Shown here: positions 10,232-19,222 of the stretch, piece by piece | How positions within the stretch are numbered: position 1 is the stretch's first letter | Layout: each line of letters opens with the position of its first letter | DNA from: Amycolatopsis sp. QT-25 | Lineage (GTDB): Bacteria > Actinomycetota > Actinomycetes > Mycobacteriales > Pseudonocardiaceae | DNA: 64,000 nucleotides | Direction: 5' to 3' | NCBI RefSeq assembly: GCF_029369745.1 | Contig: NZ_CP120210.1 | Location: forward strand, 3,472,001-3,536,000 | Position numbers and translations under genes: made by a program | The notes under the pieces: model-generated | Databases searched by the model: none | Seen by the model: the letters and a program-made list of their open reading frames with translations, nothing else | What the model was told of the DNA's origin: nothing

Positions 10232-10819
10232 CGAGTCGCACTGCGCGACTACGGGTTGCAGGAAGGACCCTCGGCGTGATCATGGACGAGCCGTTGTGCA
10301 TGGTCGCCGAGACCAGAACGGCGACCGTGCACGCGCGCTCCGCTTTCGGCCACGTGGCCTGCTTGAGAAATCGATGGACGACGCGTGAGTCGCGTCGAGG
10401 CCGGACTGGGTGTGGTGTTCCGACGGACGTGCCGGCCGCCGACGCTGGGCGACGACCCCCATCCCGTTCGGGAATCCGGATACGACGAGTGCGTGAAGAT
10501 CAGCGAAACCCGTCCCGCGCCGCACTGGAAGGACGCGAAACGCCGCACCGGCGACTTCCTGCCGCTGGCTGCTCTGCGCGAGGAGACGCTGGAAGCGCGC
10601 AACGACCCGGCGCGGGAATACAGCTTCGCCGGCACCGGCTGAACCAGGGGTGTCGCAGTCCCTGCGGTGGGCGCCCAGGCACCTCCACGCCACGCGCACC
10701 GGAACCCAATTCGCCGGAATGGCGCGGCTGTGGAAGCTTGTCGTTCGCCGTGAAGGAGGCCTTCACGAACTTTCGGAGCCCTTGAATATTACCGCAATCA
10801 GGTGACGAATTGCGGGTGG
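10232..10819. other. 588-bp stretch without a confident gene
   Basis: The only possible coding stretch is 10385-10642 on the plus strand (85 codons, including ESGYDECVKISETRPAP and LREETLEARNDPAREYSF). It has no RBS or recognised family and could be the remnant of a gene. It is followed by the short palindrome at 10749-10767. The position, after a toxin-immunity pair, fits decayed spare toxin or immunity modules, but I see no specific match. Confidence 0.3.
10749..10767. repeat. Minimal copy of the palindrome family (CGTGAAGG-AGG-CCTTCACG)
   Basis: Eight-base perfect arms with a 3-nt loop, equal to the outer arms of the longer copies joined directly. It lies just downstream of the dehydratase gene, which runs toward it on the minus strand, so it could act as a terminator. 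Confidence 0.7.
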
Positions 10820-11782
10820 TTACCCGGCCGCGATCAGTTCGGCGAAGCGTTCCGGGCTGACGTTCCCGCCGCTGATGATCACGCCGACCCGCCCGGGACC
10901 GGGGATCCGCCCGCTGAGCAGCGCCGCGAGACCGGTGGCCCCGCTCGGCTCGATGACGAGCTTCAGCCGTTCGAACGCGAACCGCATGGCCTCGCGGATC
11001 TGGTCGTCGGTGACCAGCGCGATGTCGTCGACGAGGTTCCGGTTGATCGAGAAGGTCAATGCGCCGGGGATCTCGGCGGCCTGGCCGTCGGCGATGGTCC
11101 GCGGCACCGGGATCGACACGCGTTCTCCGGCCTCCAGCGAGCGTTTGGTGTCGTCGCCCGCGGCGGGTTCGACGCCGACGACCCGGATGCCGGGCCGCAC
11201 GGCCTTCGCGGCGGTCGAGCTGCCCGCGATCAGGCCGCCACCGCCGACCGGGACGACGAGGGTGTCGAGAAATTCGGCGTCCTCCAGCAGTTCCAGCGCC
11301 GCCGTGCCCTGTCCGGCGATCACGTGCGGGTGTTCGTACGGCGGGATGAGCGCGAGGCCGCGTTCGGCGGCCAGCGCTTCACCGATCGCGACGCGGTCGC
11401 CGGTGTACCGGTCGTAGGTGACGATCTCGGCGCCGTAGCCCGCGGTGGCGTCCTTTTTGGACTGCGGGGCGTCCTCCGGGATCAGGATGACCGCGCTGCT
11501 CCCGAGTTCCCGCGCGGCGAGCGCGACAGCCTGGGCGTGGTTGCCCGAGGAATAGGCCGCGATGCCCTTGGCCAGCTGCTCCGGCGAGAGCCGCGAGGCG
11601 GCGTTGTACGCGCCACGGAACTTGAAGGCACCGACGCGCTGAAGGTTCTCGCACTTGACGAAGACCTCGGCGCCGACGAGGTCGTCGAGGGTCCGGGACC
11701 GCACGATCGGGGTCCGGTGCGCGACACCGGCCAGCCGGGTGGCGGCGTCACGGATGTCGTCGATGGTCACAGGGGCGGTCAT
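10820..11782 (-). CDS. PLP-dependent threonine/serine (hydroxyaspartate-type) ammonia-lyase
   Basis: 320 aa, fold-type II PLP enzyme lacking the C-terminal ACT regulatory domain of biosynthetic threonine deaminase, so catabolic threonine/serine dehydratase, serine racemase or threo-3-hydroxyaspartate ammonia-lyase are the options. The PLP lysine is in FKFRGAYN (Lys54), the phosphate-binding loop is GGGGLIAG, and SSGNHAQAVALAA is the family motif. The start ATG overlaps the stop of the upstream regulator by 4 nt. It is the last gene of an operon with RidA, which scavenges the 2-aminoacrylate or enamine released by such enzymes. A role in amino-acid breakdown is therefore well supported; the exact substrate is not. 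Confidence 0.88.
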   Translation of the reverse strand: MTAPVTIDDIRDAATRLAGVAHRTPIVRSRTLDDLVGAEVFVKCENLQRVGAFKFRGAYNAASRLSPEQLAKGIAAYSSGNHAQAVALAARELGSSAVILIPEDAPQSKKDATAGYGAEIVTYDRYTGDRVAIGEALAAERGLALIPPYEHPHVIAGQGTAALELLEDAEFLDTLVVPVGGGGLIAGSSTAAKAVRPGIRVVGVEPAAGDDTKRSLEAGERVSIPVPRTIADGQAAEIPGALTFSINRNLVDDIALVTDDQIREAMRFAFERLKLVIEPSGATGLAALLSGRIPGPGRVGVIISGGNVSPERFAELIAAG

Positions 11783-12423
11783 GATGCTCCTTGCTCGCGG
11801 ATTTCGGCGAGATAGTTGTAAGCGGAGGCGCGGGAGATCCCGATGCGGGCGGCGACCCGGGGCACGGCCCGCCGCATGGCGAAGACGCCCCGCGCGTGAA
11901 GACCGCGGAACAGGTCGAGCCGTTCTTCACGGCTGAGCGCGGCCCAGGGTTTGTTCAGCCGGAGCTGGTGTTCGTCGACGATCGCGTCCACCACCGCGTC
12001 GACGTCGTCGCCGAAGGTGGTGGTCGGTGTTTCGGTGGCGGCACCGACATCGGCGAGCTCACCGACCAGGGTCTTGAGCCGGCCCAGCGCGGTGACGTCG
12101 AGGTTCACGCACAGCGCGCCGAACACCGAACCGCCGCTGTCGCGCAGCAGCATGGTCGAAGACTTCACCAGCTTCCCGGACGCCGTCCGCGTGACGTAGT
12201 TCAGCTGGTCTTCGGCGTCGTCGCCGCGGGCGAGCAGGCCCATGCCGATCTCGCTCATCGATCCGCCCACCCGGCGGTCGGTGACCGAGCCGGCGATCGC
12301 GACCACGGATTTCTCCGGACGGCGGAAGTCGTGCACCACGACCTCGCAGAACGAGCCGAGCGTCGCCGCGATGCCGTCGGCGACCGGGGCGAGCGCGTCG
12401 AGGATCGTGTCCTGCTCAGACAT
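11779..12423 (-). CDS. YheO/DauR-type PAS-HTH transcriptional regulator
   Basis: 214 aa when started at the ATG at 12423 (MSEQDTILDAL); the longer open frame upstream is proline-rich and overlaps ridA. The N-terminal part (FCEVVVHDFRRPEKSVVAIAG and GSVFGALCVNLDVT) matches the YheO-like PAS domain, and the C-terminal RVAARIGISRASAYNYLAEIRE is a helix-turn-helix. E. coli DauR of this family controls D-amino-acid use. It overlaps ridA by 8 nt and the dehydratase by 4 nt, so it probably controls its own operon in response to the amino acid or its product. The palindrome at 12788-12806 is the natural candidate binding site. Confidence 0.82.
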   Translation of the reverse strand: MSEQDTILDALAPVADGIAATLGSFCEVVVHDFRRPEKSVVAIAGSVTDRRVGGSMSEIGMGLLARGDDAEDQLNYVTRTASGKLVKSSTMLLRDSGGSVFGALCVNLDVTALGRLKTLVGELADVGAATETPTTTFGDDVDAVVDAIVDEHQLRLNKPWAALSREERLDLFRGLHARGVFAMRRAVPRVAARIGISRASAYNYLAEIREQGAS

Positions 12424-12769
12424 CGCGTACTCGGGCGAGAGCCTCGACCTCGACGGCGCCGCCATAGGGCAGGGACGCGGCGCCGACACAGGTCCGGGCG
12501 GGCCGGGGTTCGGCGAAGAATTCTTCGTAGACACGGTTGAGGCCGTCGCGGTCGGCGATGTCGGTCAGGTACACGACGACCCTCACCACGTCGGCCCGCG
12601 TCGCGCCCGCCGAACGCAGCGCGGCGTCGAGGTTGGCGAAGGCCTGCGGGCATTCGGCGTCGAAGCCGCCGGATACCAGTGCCCCGGTCCCGGTCACGCC
12701 CAGCCGTCCGGACACGGAGACCAGGTCGCCACTGCGGAAGGCGGGCGGATACGGATGCTCGGCGGTCAC
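12416..12769 (-). CDS. RidA family enamine/imine deaminase
   Basis: 117 aa from the GTG at 12769 (VTAEHPYPPAFRSGDLVSVSG), the normal RidA size; in-frame extension upstream would be non-homologous. Family features: FRSGDLVSVSG, the ANLDAALRSAGATRADVVRV helix region, and the C-terminal PARTCVGAASLPYGGAVEVEALA, which carries the conserved Arg that binds the carboxylate of the imine. RidA hydrolyses reactive enamines and imines such as 2-aminoacrylate made by PLP dehydratases, which fits the dehydratase two genes downstream. First gene of a three-gene minus-strand operon. Confidence 0.88.
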   Translation of the reverse strand: MTAEHPYPPAFRSGDLVSVSGRLGVTGTGALVSGGFDAECPQAFANLDAALRSAGATRADVVRVVVYLTDIADRDGLNRVYEEFFAEPRPARTCVGAASLPYGGAVEVEALARVRDV

Positions 12770-12787
12770 GAGACTGACTGTATAAGC

Positions 12788-12806
12788 CTTGGATGAAAAG
12801 TCCAAG
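12788..12806. promoter_or_regulatory. Inverted repeat CTTGGA-N7-TCCAAG upstream of the ridA operon
   Basis: Perfect 6-bp arms around a 7-nt spacer, about 20 nt upstream of the ridA GTG start. On the minus strand it overlaps a TTGGAC element followed by TTATAC, a loose -35/-10 pair with a short 14-15 nt spacer. Candidate operator for the operon's own regulator; inferred from position and symmetry. Confidence 0.45.
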
Positions 12807-12981
12807 CGGCTATCGAGTGACGTACCGCTCACGGCGAGGAGGGCGGTGTGCCGCCTGCGCGCACTCCGATCGCCGCCCGCCGATCTCGCTGCCGTCCGGT
12901 TGATCGTGAGTGGCGTTTCAGGTGCCAGAGAGCCGAAGGGCGACCGCGCTCGCGGCCTGGGCTGAGCCTTCCCGGCATCGC

Positions 12982-14550
12982 TCAGACCACCTCGAAGTTC
13001 GCCATCATCGCCATGTCCTCGTGTTCGGCGTTGTGGCAATGGAAGACGTAGCGGCCGCGGTAGCCGTCGAAGCGGGCGATGACCTCGACCGACTCGCCGG
13101 GGCCGAGGTCCACGGTGTCCTTGACACCGCCGTCGAACGGCCCTGGCGGTCGCCCGCCCCGCGAGAGGATCCGGAAACCCACCAGGTGCAGATGCACGGG
13201 ATGGTGGATGTCGGCCACGAATCGCCAGATCTCCACGTCCCCGAGGCGGGGGCTCGCCGACATCAGGTCCGGCGAGAACGGTTCCCCGCCGATCACCCAG
13301 CCCGCGCGACCGTGGACGGTGCCGGCACGGAACGAGAACTCGCGCGTGGTCGTGGCCTGTTCGCGAGTGAGCGGCGGAATCTCGCCGAGCTTCGCCGGGA
13401 TCCGGCTGTCGTCCGGTGCGCGGCGCGCGACGACGAACCGCATGACCCGGGCGGTCGAGCCGGTGCCGAGCCGGTTCACCAGGGTGACCTCGGTGCCGAC
13501 CGGATACCGGCCGAAGTCGACGACGAGGTCGTACCGTTCCGCCGGCGCGAGGGGAAGGTGGTCGTGTTCGCGCGGCGCGTCGAGGAGGCCCTGGTCGCCA
13601 CCGATCTGGACGAAGCCACCTCCGCCGGGTGGTGGCGGATCCAGCGCCAGGTCGTAGCGCCGGGCGTTGGAGCCGTTGAGGACACGCAGGCGGTAGTTGA
13701 CGGCCGCCACCTCGTGTGTCGGCCACGGTGCGCCGTTGACCAGGATGACGTCACCGAAAACGCCCTCCACATAAGCGCTTTCCACACCCGGCGTGGTCCG
13801 CAGGGACCGGTCGAGAGAGGGATACGCGAAGGCGCCGTGCTCGTCGAAAGAGCGGTCGGCGATCATCAGCGGCAGTTCACGGTCCCCGGCCGGGAGCCCC
13901 AGCGAGTCTTCCTCGTCGTCGCGGACCAGATGGAAACCGGCCAGGCCCCGGTACACGGCCGGACCGGTGAAGTCCATGCGGTGGTCGTGGTACCACAGGG
14001 TCGCGGCGCGTTGCCGCAGTGGGAAGACGTAGTCGCGTTCGCCGGTCGTGATCTTGGCGCGCGAGTCGGCCATGCCGTGTCCGGTGTGCCCGGTGAGCCA
14101 GCCGGAGCGCGGCAGGACGAGGTCGGTCGGATAGCCGTCGGACTCGGCGGGCGTGTGCCCGCCGTGCAGGTGGACCACGGTCGGGACGGGAAGTTCGTTG
14201 CGATGGTGCGCCACCACCGTCCGGTCCCGCCGTGATTCGATCGTCGGACCCGGGAAGATGCCGTCGTAGCCCCAGATCGGCGTCCGGACACCGGGCAGGA
14301 TCTCGGCCGTCGCGGCCCGCTGGGTGATCGTGTAGTGGTCGGCGTCGGCGGTCCTTTGTGGACGCAGGACCGGCGGGATCGGCAGCGGTACCCGGAACGG
14401 CTCCGGCAGCGGGAGTGCGCTGCGCAGCAGCTCGCCCGTTCCCGGCGTGCCCTGCGCGAGCAGGCGGGGAGCGGTGATCCCCGCGGCGACGAGGACGCCG
14501 GCCCCACCGGCGAGCCCGAGGAAGGTCCGGCGGGGGAGACGGCGGCTCAT
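12982..14550 (-). CDS. Tat-exported multicopper oxidase
   Basis: 522 aa from the ATG at 14550, whose overlap with the upstream gene (ATGA) supports it; the open frame continues upstream but is non-coding. The N-terminus has a twin-arginine signal (RRLPRRTFLGLAGG). All four copper-ligand motifs are present: HLHGGH near residue 128, WYHDH near 190, HPVHLH near 463 and HCHNAEHEDM near 500, giving type 1, 2 and 3 centres. Such cupredoxin oxidases couple oxidation of metals or phenols to reduction of oxygen outside the membrane (CotA/CueO/bilirubin-oxidase type). It shares an operon with a small membrane protein and lies opposite a LysR regulator. Confidence 0.93.
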   Translation of the reverse strand: MSRRLPRRTFLGLAGGAGVLVAAGITAPRLLAQGTPGTGELLRSALPLPEPFRVPLPIPPVLRPQRTADADHYTITQRAATAEILPGVRTPIWGYDGIFPGPTIESRRDRTVVAHHRNELPVPTVVHLHGGHTPAESDGYPTDLVLPRSGWLTGHTGHGMADSRAKITTGERDYVFPLRQRAATLWYHDHRMDFTGPAVYRGLAGFHLVRDDEEDSLGLPAGDRELPLMIADRSFDEHGAFAYPSLDRSLRTTPGVESAYVEGVFGDVILVNGAPWPTHEVAAVNYRLRVLNGSNARRYDLALDPPPPGGGGFVQIGGDQGLLDAPREHDHLPLAPAERYDLVVDFGRYPVGTEVTLVNRLGTGSTARVMRFVVARRAPDDSRIPAKLGEIPPLTREQATTTREFSFRAGTVHGRAGWVIGGEPFSPDLMSASPRLGDVEIWRFVADIHHPVHLHLVGFRILSRGGRPPGPFDGGVKDTVDLGPGESVEVIARFDGYRGRYVFHCHNAEHEDMAMMANFEVV

Positions 14551-14954
14551 CGGCCCGCCCGCGAGGGCTGCGGCCGCCAGACGGCGATGGTGGTCAGCAT
14601 CGTTCCGGTGACCAGGGCGACGCCGAGCGGGACGTGCAGATCGAGCGCGCCCGCCATTCCGGCGAGGTACTGCGCGGACTCGCCCGCCGCGAGCAGCAGG
14701 CTGATCCAGAACAGCCAGCGTGGTCCGCGCGCCAGCCACAGGACCAGCGCGGCCAGGAGCTGCGCGTACGCCAGGTAGGACACCGCGTCGGCGCCCCAGC
14801 GATGCAGCCAGAGCATGTCGTAGTCGCCGCCGAGATAGCCACCGGCGAACACGGGCTGGCCGATGATCGCGACGGCGTGGGCGGTCACCAGCACCCGGTT
14901 CAGCACCAGCGTGCCGTTCGCCCTCCGGTTCGGGCCGGTCAGGGTTTCACTCAC
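14547..14954 (-). CDS. Small four-helix membrane protein
   Basis: 135 aa with about four hydrophobic helices (around residues 18-38, 57-75, 79-98 and 103-124) and a short charged N-terminus. I do not recognise the family. It overlaps the multicopper oxidase start by 4 nt and is the first gene of that operon, so it may assist electron transfer or copper handling; that is positional inference. Its 5-prime end faces the LysR gene across 80 bp containing the spaced inverted repeat TTATG (14980-14984) and CATAA (15013-15017), a possible shared control region. Confidence 0.75.
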   Translation of the reverse strand: MSETLTGPNRRANGTLVLNRVLVTAHAVAIIGQPVFAGGYLGGDYDMLWLHRWGADAVSYLAYAQLLAALVLWLARGPRWLFWISLLLAAGESAQYLAGMAGALDLHVPLGVALVTGTMLTTIAVWRPQPSRAGR

Positions 14955-15034
14955 GTGGTCGAACGTAAGAGCCGTCGCCTTATGCTGTCCAAGACAAGAT
15001 CGGTCATCTGCTCATAACAGGCGAGGTATCAGCA

Positions 15035-15931
15035 GTGGATCTTCTAGCGCTCCGATACTTCCAGACCGTCGCCCGGCTCGAACACGTCGGCCGCGCCGCC
15101 GAGAAGCTGCGTGTCGCGCAACCCTCGCTCAGCCGGACCCTGGCCAGACTGGAAAACGACCTGGGGGTGCCGCTGTTCGACCGCCACGGCCGCCGGATCC
15201 GGCTCAACCGGTTCGGCACCGCGTTCCTCCGCCGCGTCGATCGGGCACTCGGCGAACTCGACGACGCCCGGCAGGAACTCGACGACGCCGCCGGACTGGA
15301 CCGCGGGGCGGTCACCGTCGCGGCCGAGAGTCTGCTCGTGCTCACCGAACCGCTGCGTACCTTCGTCCCCGGTCATCCGCTGGTGGACGTGCGGCTGTCC
15401 CAGTCGTCGGGGGAGGGGATGGCGGAGAAGCTGCTCTCCGGTGACGCCGACCTGTGCGTCACGTCGCAACCGTTGTCCGGCACCGACATCCACAGTCGCG
15501 TGCTGCTCGACGAGAAGGTGATGCTCTGCGTGCCGTCCGGTCACCGGCTCGCCGGACGCGGTCACGTCGGGCTCGCGGATCTCGAGGGGGAGCCGTTCCT
15601 CACCACGCGGCCCGGTTACTGGCAGCGTGCGCTCGTCGACCGTCTTTTCGCGAAGGCCGGTCTTGAGCTGCACGTCGTGTGCGAGGGCGACGAAGCCGCG
15701 GTGCTCTTCCAGCTCGTCGACGCCGGACTCGGCATCGCGCTGGTGCCCTCACTGGGACTGCGGGCGGGCACCAGCCCGACGGTGGTCTGGCTCGACGTCG
15801 ACGATCCGGACTGTCGCCGGGTGCTCAGCGTCGCGTGGCGCGAAACCACCTATCTTTCCGTTGCCGCCCAGCGTTTTCGTGACCACATCATCGACTGTTT
15901 CCACGCACGGGCCGAGCCCCGGTCACGGTGA
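15035..15931 (+). CDS. LysR-type transcriptional regulator
   Basis: 298 aa, standard LTTR length. The winged HTH occupies residues 1-60 (LRYFQTVARLEHVGRAAEKL, then QPSLSRTLARLENDLG) and is followed by a periplasmic-binding-like effector domain with MLCVPSGHRLA and the late GLGIALVPSLG. The GTG start at 15035 gives the expected short VDLLALRYF N-terminus. It is divergent from the membrane protein/multicopper oxidase operon, the usual arrangement for a LysR protein and its target. Its effector cannot be read from sequence. Confidence 0.9.
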   Translation: MDLLALRYFQTVARLEHVGRAAEKLRVAQPSLSRTLARLENDLGVPLFDRHGRRIRLNRFGTAFLRRVDRALGELDDARQELDDAAGLDRGAVTVAAESLLVLTEPLRTFVPGHPLVDVRLSQSSGEGMAEKLLSGDADLCVTSQPLSGTDIHSRVLLDEKVMLCVPSGHRLAGRGHVGLADLEGEPFLTTRPGYWQRALVDRLFAKAGLELHVVCEGDEAAVLFQLVDAGLGIALVPSLGLRAGTSPTVVWLDVDDPDCRRVLSVAWRETTYLSVAAQRFRDHIIDCFHARAEPRSR

Positions 15932-15955
15932 CCAGGGCCCGGCCTTCGGACGTGC

Positions 15956-17050
15956 TTACGGGTTGAGCGTGACGCTGTAGGCGCTCAGTGCTTCCCCGAT
16001 GGGCTGGTAGTACGAGGTGCCGCTGCCCTTGCCGGAGGTGATGCCGAGCCCGACGCTGCCGGAGAAGAGGCAGCCGCCGGAGTCACCGGGGTTGGCCAGC
16101 GCGTTGGTCTGGATCAGCTGGTGCACCGCGCCTTCTGCGTAGTTCACCGTGACGTTCAGCCGCTGCACCGAACCGGACGTGAGCCGGGTGGTGCTGCCGC
16201 TCTTGCTGATCCGCTGCCCGACGGTGGCGGTACCGGCGGAGGCGATCCGCTGGGTGGAGCCGTTCCACAGGGTGACGGCCCCGGGCGCGCTGCCGGTGGT
16301 GTTGCGGATCAGGCCGTAGTCGTTGGTCGGGAAGCTGGCGCCCTGCGACGGTCCGACGTTCCACTGCGACACCGCGCGGGTGCAGTGCCCGGCGTCGAGG
16401 ATGTAGTTCTGGCCGCCGCGGTTGGTGTTGAACCCGACCGAGCAGCGGGTGCCGCCGCCGGTGATGGCCTCGCCGTTGTAGATCGCGGTGTGCATCTCGC
16501 CGGTGGTCCGCTCCACCCGCACCCGGTCACCGAGCGCTTCGGCGGCCTTCACGAGAGCCTCGGTGCCCTTCGCCGCGTCGGAGATGGTCAGCACGACCTG
16601 GTTGCTCTTCGGGTCGAGGCCGATCGACGTGTGCGCGACGGCGGGGAGCGCCTGCAAGGCGTTCTGTGCCCCCGCCAGCGCCGCGCTGGAGTGCTTGACC
16701 ACGCGGGCCCGGGCCCCCGTCGCGGTCACCTGGTCCGCGGCGGCCTGGTCCAGCACGTTCACCACCGGCTTGGCGGCGTCGTCGAGGTAGCCGTCGGCGG
16801 CACGGGCACCGAGCGACGCGGTGACCTTCCGCAGCGTTTCGACACTGGCCGTCTGCGTCCGGAGGAACTCGACGGCGGCGGCCTTGCTGATCCCGGCTTC
16901 CGAGGCGAGAGACGTCACGGCTTCGTGCTGCACCGTGGGGGAGTAACCCGCGATGGTGGTGGCAGTGGCCGTGGACGGGGCGAGAAAGCCGATGACCGCG
17001 GCTGCGGCCACCAGTGTGGTGGCGGTACGAGCCAGGGGGTTTGTGCGCAT
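15956..17050 (-). CDS. Secreted streptogrisin/alpha-lytic-type serine protease with pro-region
   Basis: 364 aa: a signal peptide of about 30 residues (ending ATATT), a pro-region of about 160 residues with the alpha-lytic-type propeptide pattern, then a mature chymotrypsin-fold domain. The triad is visible: His in LDAGHCT, Asp in TNDYGLI, Ser in NPGDSGGCLF. Mature domain begins near AIYNGEAITGG. Family members are secreted, self-cleaving proteases used in extracellular protein breakdown. Its 3-prime end converges with the LysR gene with only 24 nt between. About 285 bp upstream are free of genes and should hold its promoter. Confidence 0.93.
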   Translation of the reverse strand: MRTNPLARTATTLVAAAAVIGFLAPSTATATTIAGYSPTVQHEAVTSLASEAGISKAAAVEFLRTQTASVETLRKVTASLGARAADGYLDDAAKPVVNVLDQAAADQVTATGARARVVKHSSAALAGAQNALQALPAVAHTSIGLDPKSNQVVLTISDAAKGTEALVKAAEALGDRVRVERTTGEMHTAIYNGEAITGGGTRCSVGFNTNRGGQNYILDAGHCTRAVSQWNVGPSQGASFPTNDYGLIRNTTGSAPGAVTLWNGSTQRIASAGTATVGQRISKSGSTTRLTSGSVQRLNVTVNYAEGAVHQLIQTNALANPGDSGGCLFSGSVGLGITSGKGSGTSYYQPIGEALSAYSVTLNP

Positions 17051-17335
17051 ACCGGTTGCTCACTTTCGCGAGGGAGGATCCAGCGCGAGGGGTGGCCGCA
17101 CTGGACGCGGTGGGTAGCCGGGCACGGTCGAGCCTGCCCGGCACCGGTGATCCGGTGCCGATCATGGTGAGCGCGTCCCCGGCGGGCGGGTACCGACTTT
17201 CGTTGGACAGGAAGAAAGATAGGTACCGCGAAAGCGGGCTACCGACGTATACGCGCACAGTAAACGCGGTCGCCTCGGGAGCAGGGGAGAGGGCGGGTGC
17301 TCGTCGGCCCGGAACGGCGATGGATCCCGGAGTTC

Positions 17336-17848
17336 TCAGGTCCGGTACGGCCCATGGTCGCCGATGTCCGGACTCACGTGCGGATGCTGGCCCTCTTGTC
17401 CGGGCACCGGCGTGACGGTCGGCTGCCAGACCGCGTCCTTCGGCGTCTGCCTGGTCGTGCGATCGGCGTCGAGCCTGTTCGGAGACTGGAAGCGGTCGGC
17501 CTCGCGCTCGTGGAAGTGGGCCTCGACGACGTCGTCCTGTCGCTGGCGGGCGAGCACGGACAGGGTGAGTACGTGCGCCACGGCCATCAGCAACAGGAAG
17601 ACGCCCAACCTGCCCACCAGCGCGGCCAGCGAACCGGACCACCCTGGTCCCACGACCGAAAGCAGGGCCAGCACGCCGATGGCGACCAGGTGGAAGACGG
17701 TGACCACCATCCACGCCGCCGATCCGGTCCCCTCGCCGCCCTCTCGTGGCCGCAGATAGCGCCGAGCGCCCCGGTAAAGGATCTGGCCGTCCGCGACGAT
17801 GAAGATCAAACCGATGATCAGGAACCCCGGAAGCTCGTTGTCGGGCAT
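17336..17848 (-). CDS. Small membrane protein with charged C-terminal tail
   Basis: 170 aa, three hydrophobic segments (about residues 8-26, 46-68 and 76-100) followed by a roughly 65-residue hydrophilic tail rich in Gln, Asp and His. Its start MPDNELPGFL has AGGAGGAA just upstream. No family recognised. It lies between the protease and the SGNH hydrolase on the same strand but with gaps of over 200 bp on both sides, so it is probably its own transcript. Confidence 0.7.
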   Translation of the reverse strand: MPDNELPGFLIIGLIFIVADGQILYRGARRYLRPREGGEGTGSAAWMVVTVFHLVAIGVLALLSVVGPGWSGSLAALVGRLGVFLLLMAVAHVLTLSVLARQRQDDVVEAHFHEREADRFQSPNRLDADRTTRQTPKDAVWQPTVTPVPGQEGQHPHVSPDIGDHGPYRT

Positions 17849-18064
17849 CTCTTCCTCCTTCGTTCGCTGTCGGATACCCGGGGACGGGAGTGTGCCGAGC
17901 TTTCGGGCCGGGTCTTACCGGATCGGGTGACCCGAGCCTGGTCGACGGAGTGACGCTGCTCGCTCTCCGTGCTGAACAGCGCCGGAAGATCCCGGCAAGA
18001 CCGCGCCATGCCTCAGCTCAGCCGAGAAAACCGGACCCTCACACCTTCGGGGTGCCTCCCGGCA

Positions 18065-19222
18065 TCAGTCGAGGACACGTCGCAGGTACTTCGCGAAGCG
18101 CTCCCCGATGAGCCGGTGCGTGGCCGCGTCCGGATGCAAGCGATCGGGCAGCGGAAGCTCGGCATGGTCGGCCTCGCCGTACAGTGCCTGGCCGTCGACG
18201 TAGCGCAGATTCGGCTCGGTCGTGCTCCGCTCCTCGACGATCCGGGCGAGTTCCCTGCGGATCACGGTGAGGGTCAATTTCCCCGCGGCGGTTTCCGCGG
18301 GATCACCGGTGGCCCTGAACCGCACTTTTCCTTCCCGCAGGCCGTCGGGGTCGAACTGGCCGGGCCCCGGGGTGTGCTCGTGGATGGGGCAATGGATCGG
18401 TGAGACGACCAGCACCGGCGTGGTGGGATGCCCTTCCCGGATGGTGTCCAGGAAACCGTGCACCGCCGGGCCGAACGCGCGCAGCCGCATCAGGTCGGCG
18501 TTGACGACGTTGATGCCGATCTTGACGCTGATCAGGTCCGCGGCCGTGTCCCGCAGCGCGCGGGCGGTGAACGGATCGAGCAGCGCACTGCCACCGAAGC
18601 CCAGATTGACCAGTTCGACGTTGGCGAGAGCCGCGGCCGTGGCGGGCCAGATCCCGGTCGGGGTCGCCGCGTTGGAGCCTTGGCTGATGGAACTGCCGTG
18701 GTGCAGCCAGGTCTTGCGGCCGCTCGACGGTGCGCTGTGGACGGCCGCGTCGGTGCGCAGGGCGACCAGCCGGGTCGTTTCGTTGTGCGGCAACCAGATT
18801 TCGACGTTCTTCTCGTCGGCGGGCAGGCCGGTGAAGCGCACGGTGCGCACGGGTCCGAGCCGGTGCGTTCTGGCGCCGGTGGCCATGTCGACGCTGATCG
18901 TGTCGCCTTCGGTCACGCTCGCTCGTCCCGCGAGCCTGCCGTCGGCGAGCAGCTCGAACACGCCGTCGGGCCGGGGTGGCACGCCGGCGAGGACCCGTTT
19001 GGTGGCGATGACGTCCAGTTCGACGATCGTGGCCGCGGTGCGGAGGACCAGCCGCACGCCGGACGGTTGCGATTCCGCCGTGGCCAGCTGATCGTCGGGG
19101 ATCTGCCGCCTGGCGCGTGCGGGCAGCCGGTGGGGGAGGACACCGCGTTCGGTGTACTCGAGGTCCAGTGCGCCGCGGACGAGGGCGGCGGTGATCGGGG
19201 TCGTGCGCATGTCTCCGGTCAT
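18065..19222 (-). CDS. SGNH/GDSL hydrolase with N-terminal beta-sandwich domain
   Basis: 385 aa from the ATG at 19222, which overlaps the stop of the upstream TetR gene (ATGA); 19210 is an alternative start. The first 180 residues or so look like the jelly-roll domain of two-domain SGNH esterases. The catalytic domain follows, with block I HHGSSISQG (nucleophile Ser), block II GFGGSALLD, block III KIGINVVNA and block V DRLHPDAATH. Such enzymes remove acyl groups from sugars or lipids; no export signal is visible. Translational coupling to the TetR gene suggests that the repressor controls both. Confidence 0.85.
   Translation of the reverse strand: MTGDMRTTPITAALVRGALDLEYTERGVLPHRLPARARRQIPDDQLATAESQPSGVRLVLRTAATIVELDVIATKRVLAGVPPRPDGVFELLADGRLAGRASVTEGDTISVDMATGARTHRLGPVRTVRFTGLPADEKNVEIWLPHNETTRLVALRTDAAVHSAPSSGRKTWLHHGSSISQGSNAATPTGIWPATAAALANVELVNLGFGGSALLDPFTARALRDTAADLISVKIGINVVNADLMRLRAFGPAVHGFLDTIREGHPTTPVLVVSPIHCPIHEHTPGPGQFDPDGLREGKVRFRATGDPAETAAGKLTLTVIRRELARIVEERSTTEPNLRYVDGQALYGEADHAELPLPDRLHPDAATHRLIGERFAKYLRRVLD

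Noticed and set aside
10228..10785. 185-codon ORF after the immunity gene
   Set aside because: Low-complexity Arg/Gly/Pro composition, no RBS, and it runs through the palindrome.
12910..14235. 441-codon plus-strand open frame opposite the multicopper oxidase
   Set aside because: The minus strand carries all four copper motifs; the plus-strand frame has no recognisable domain.
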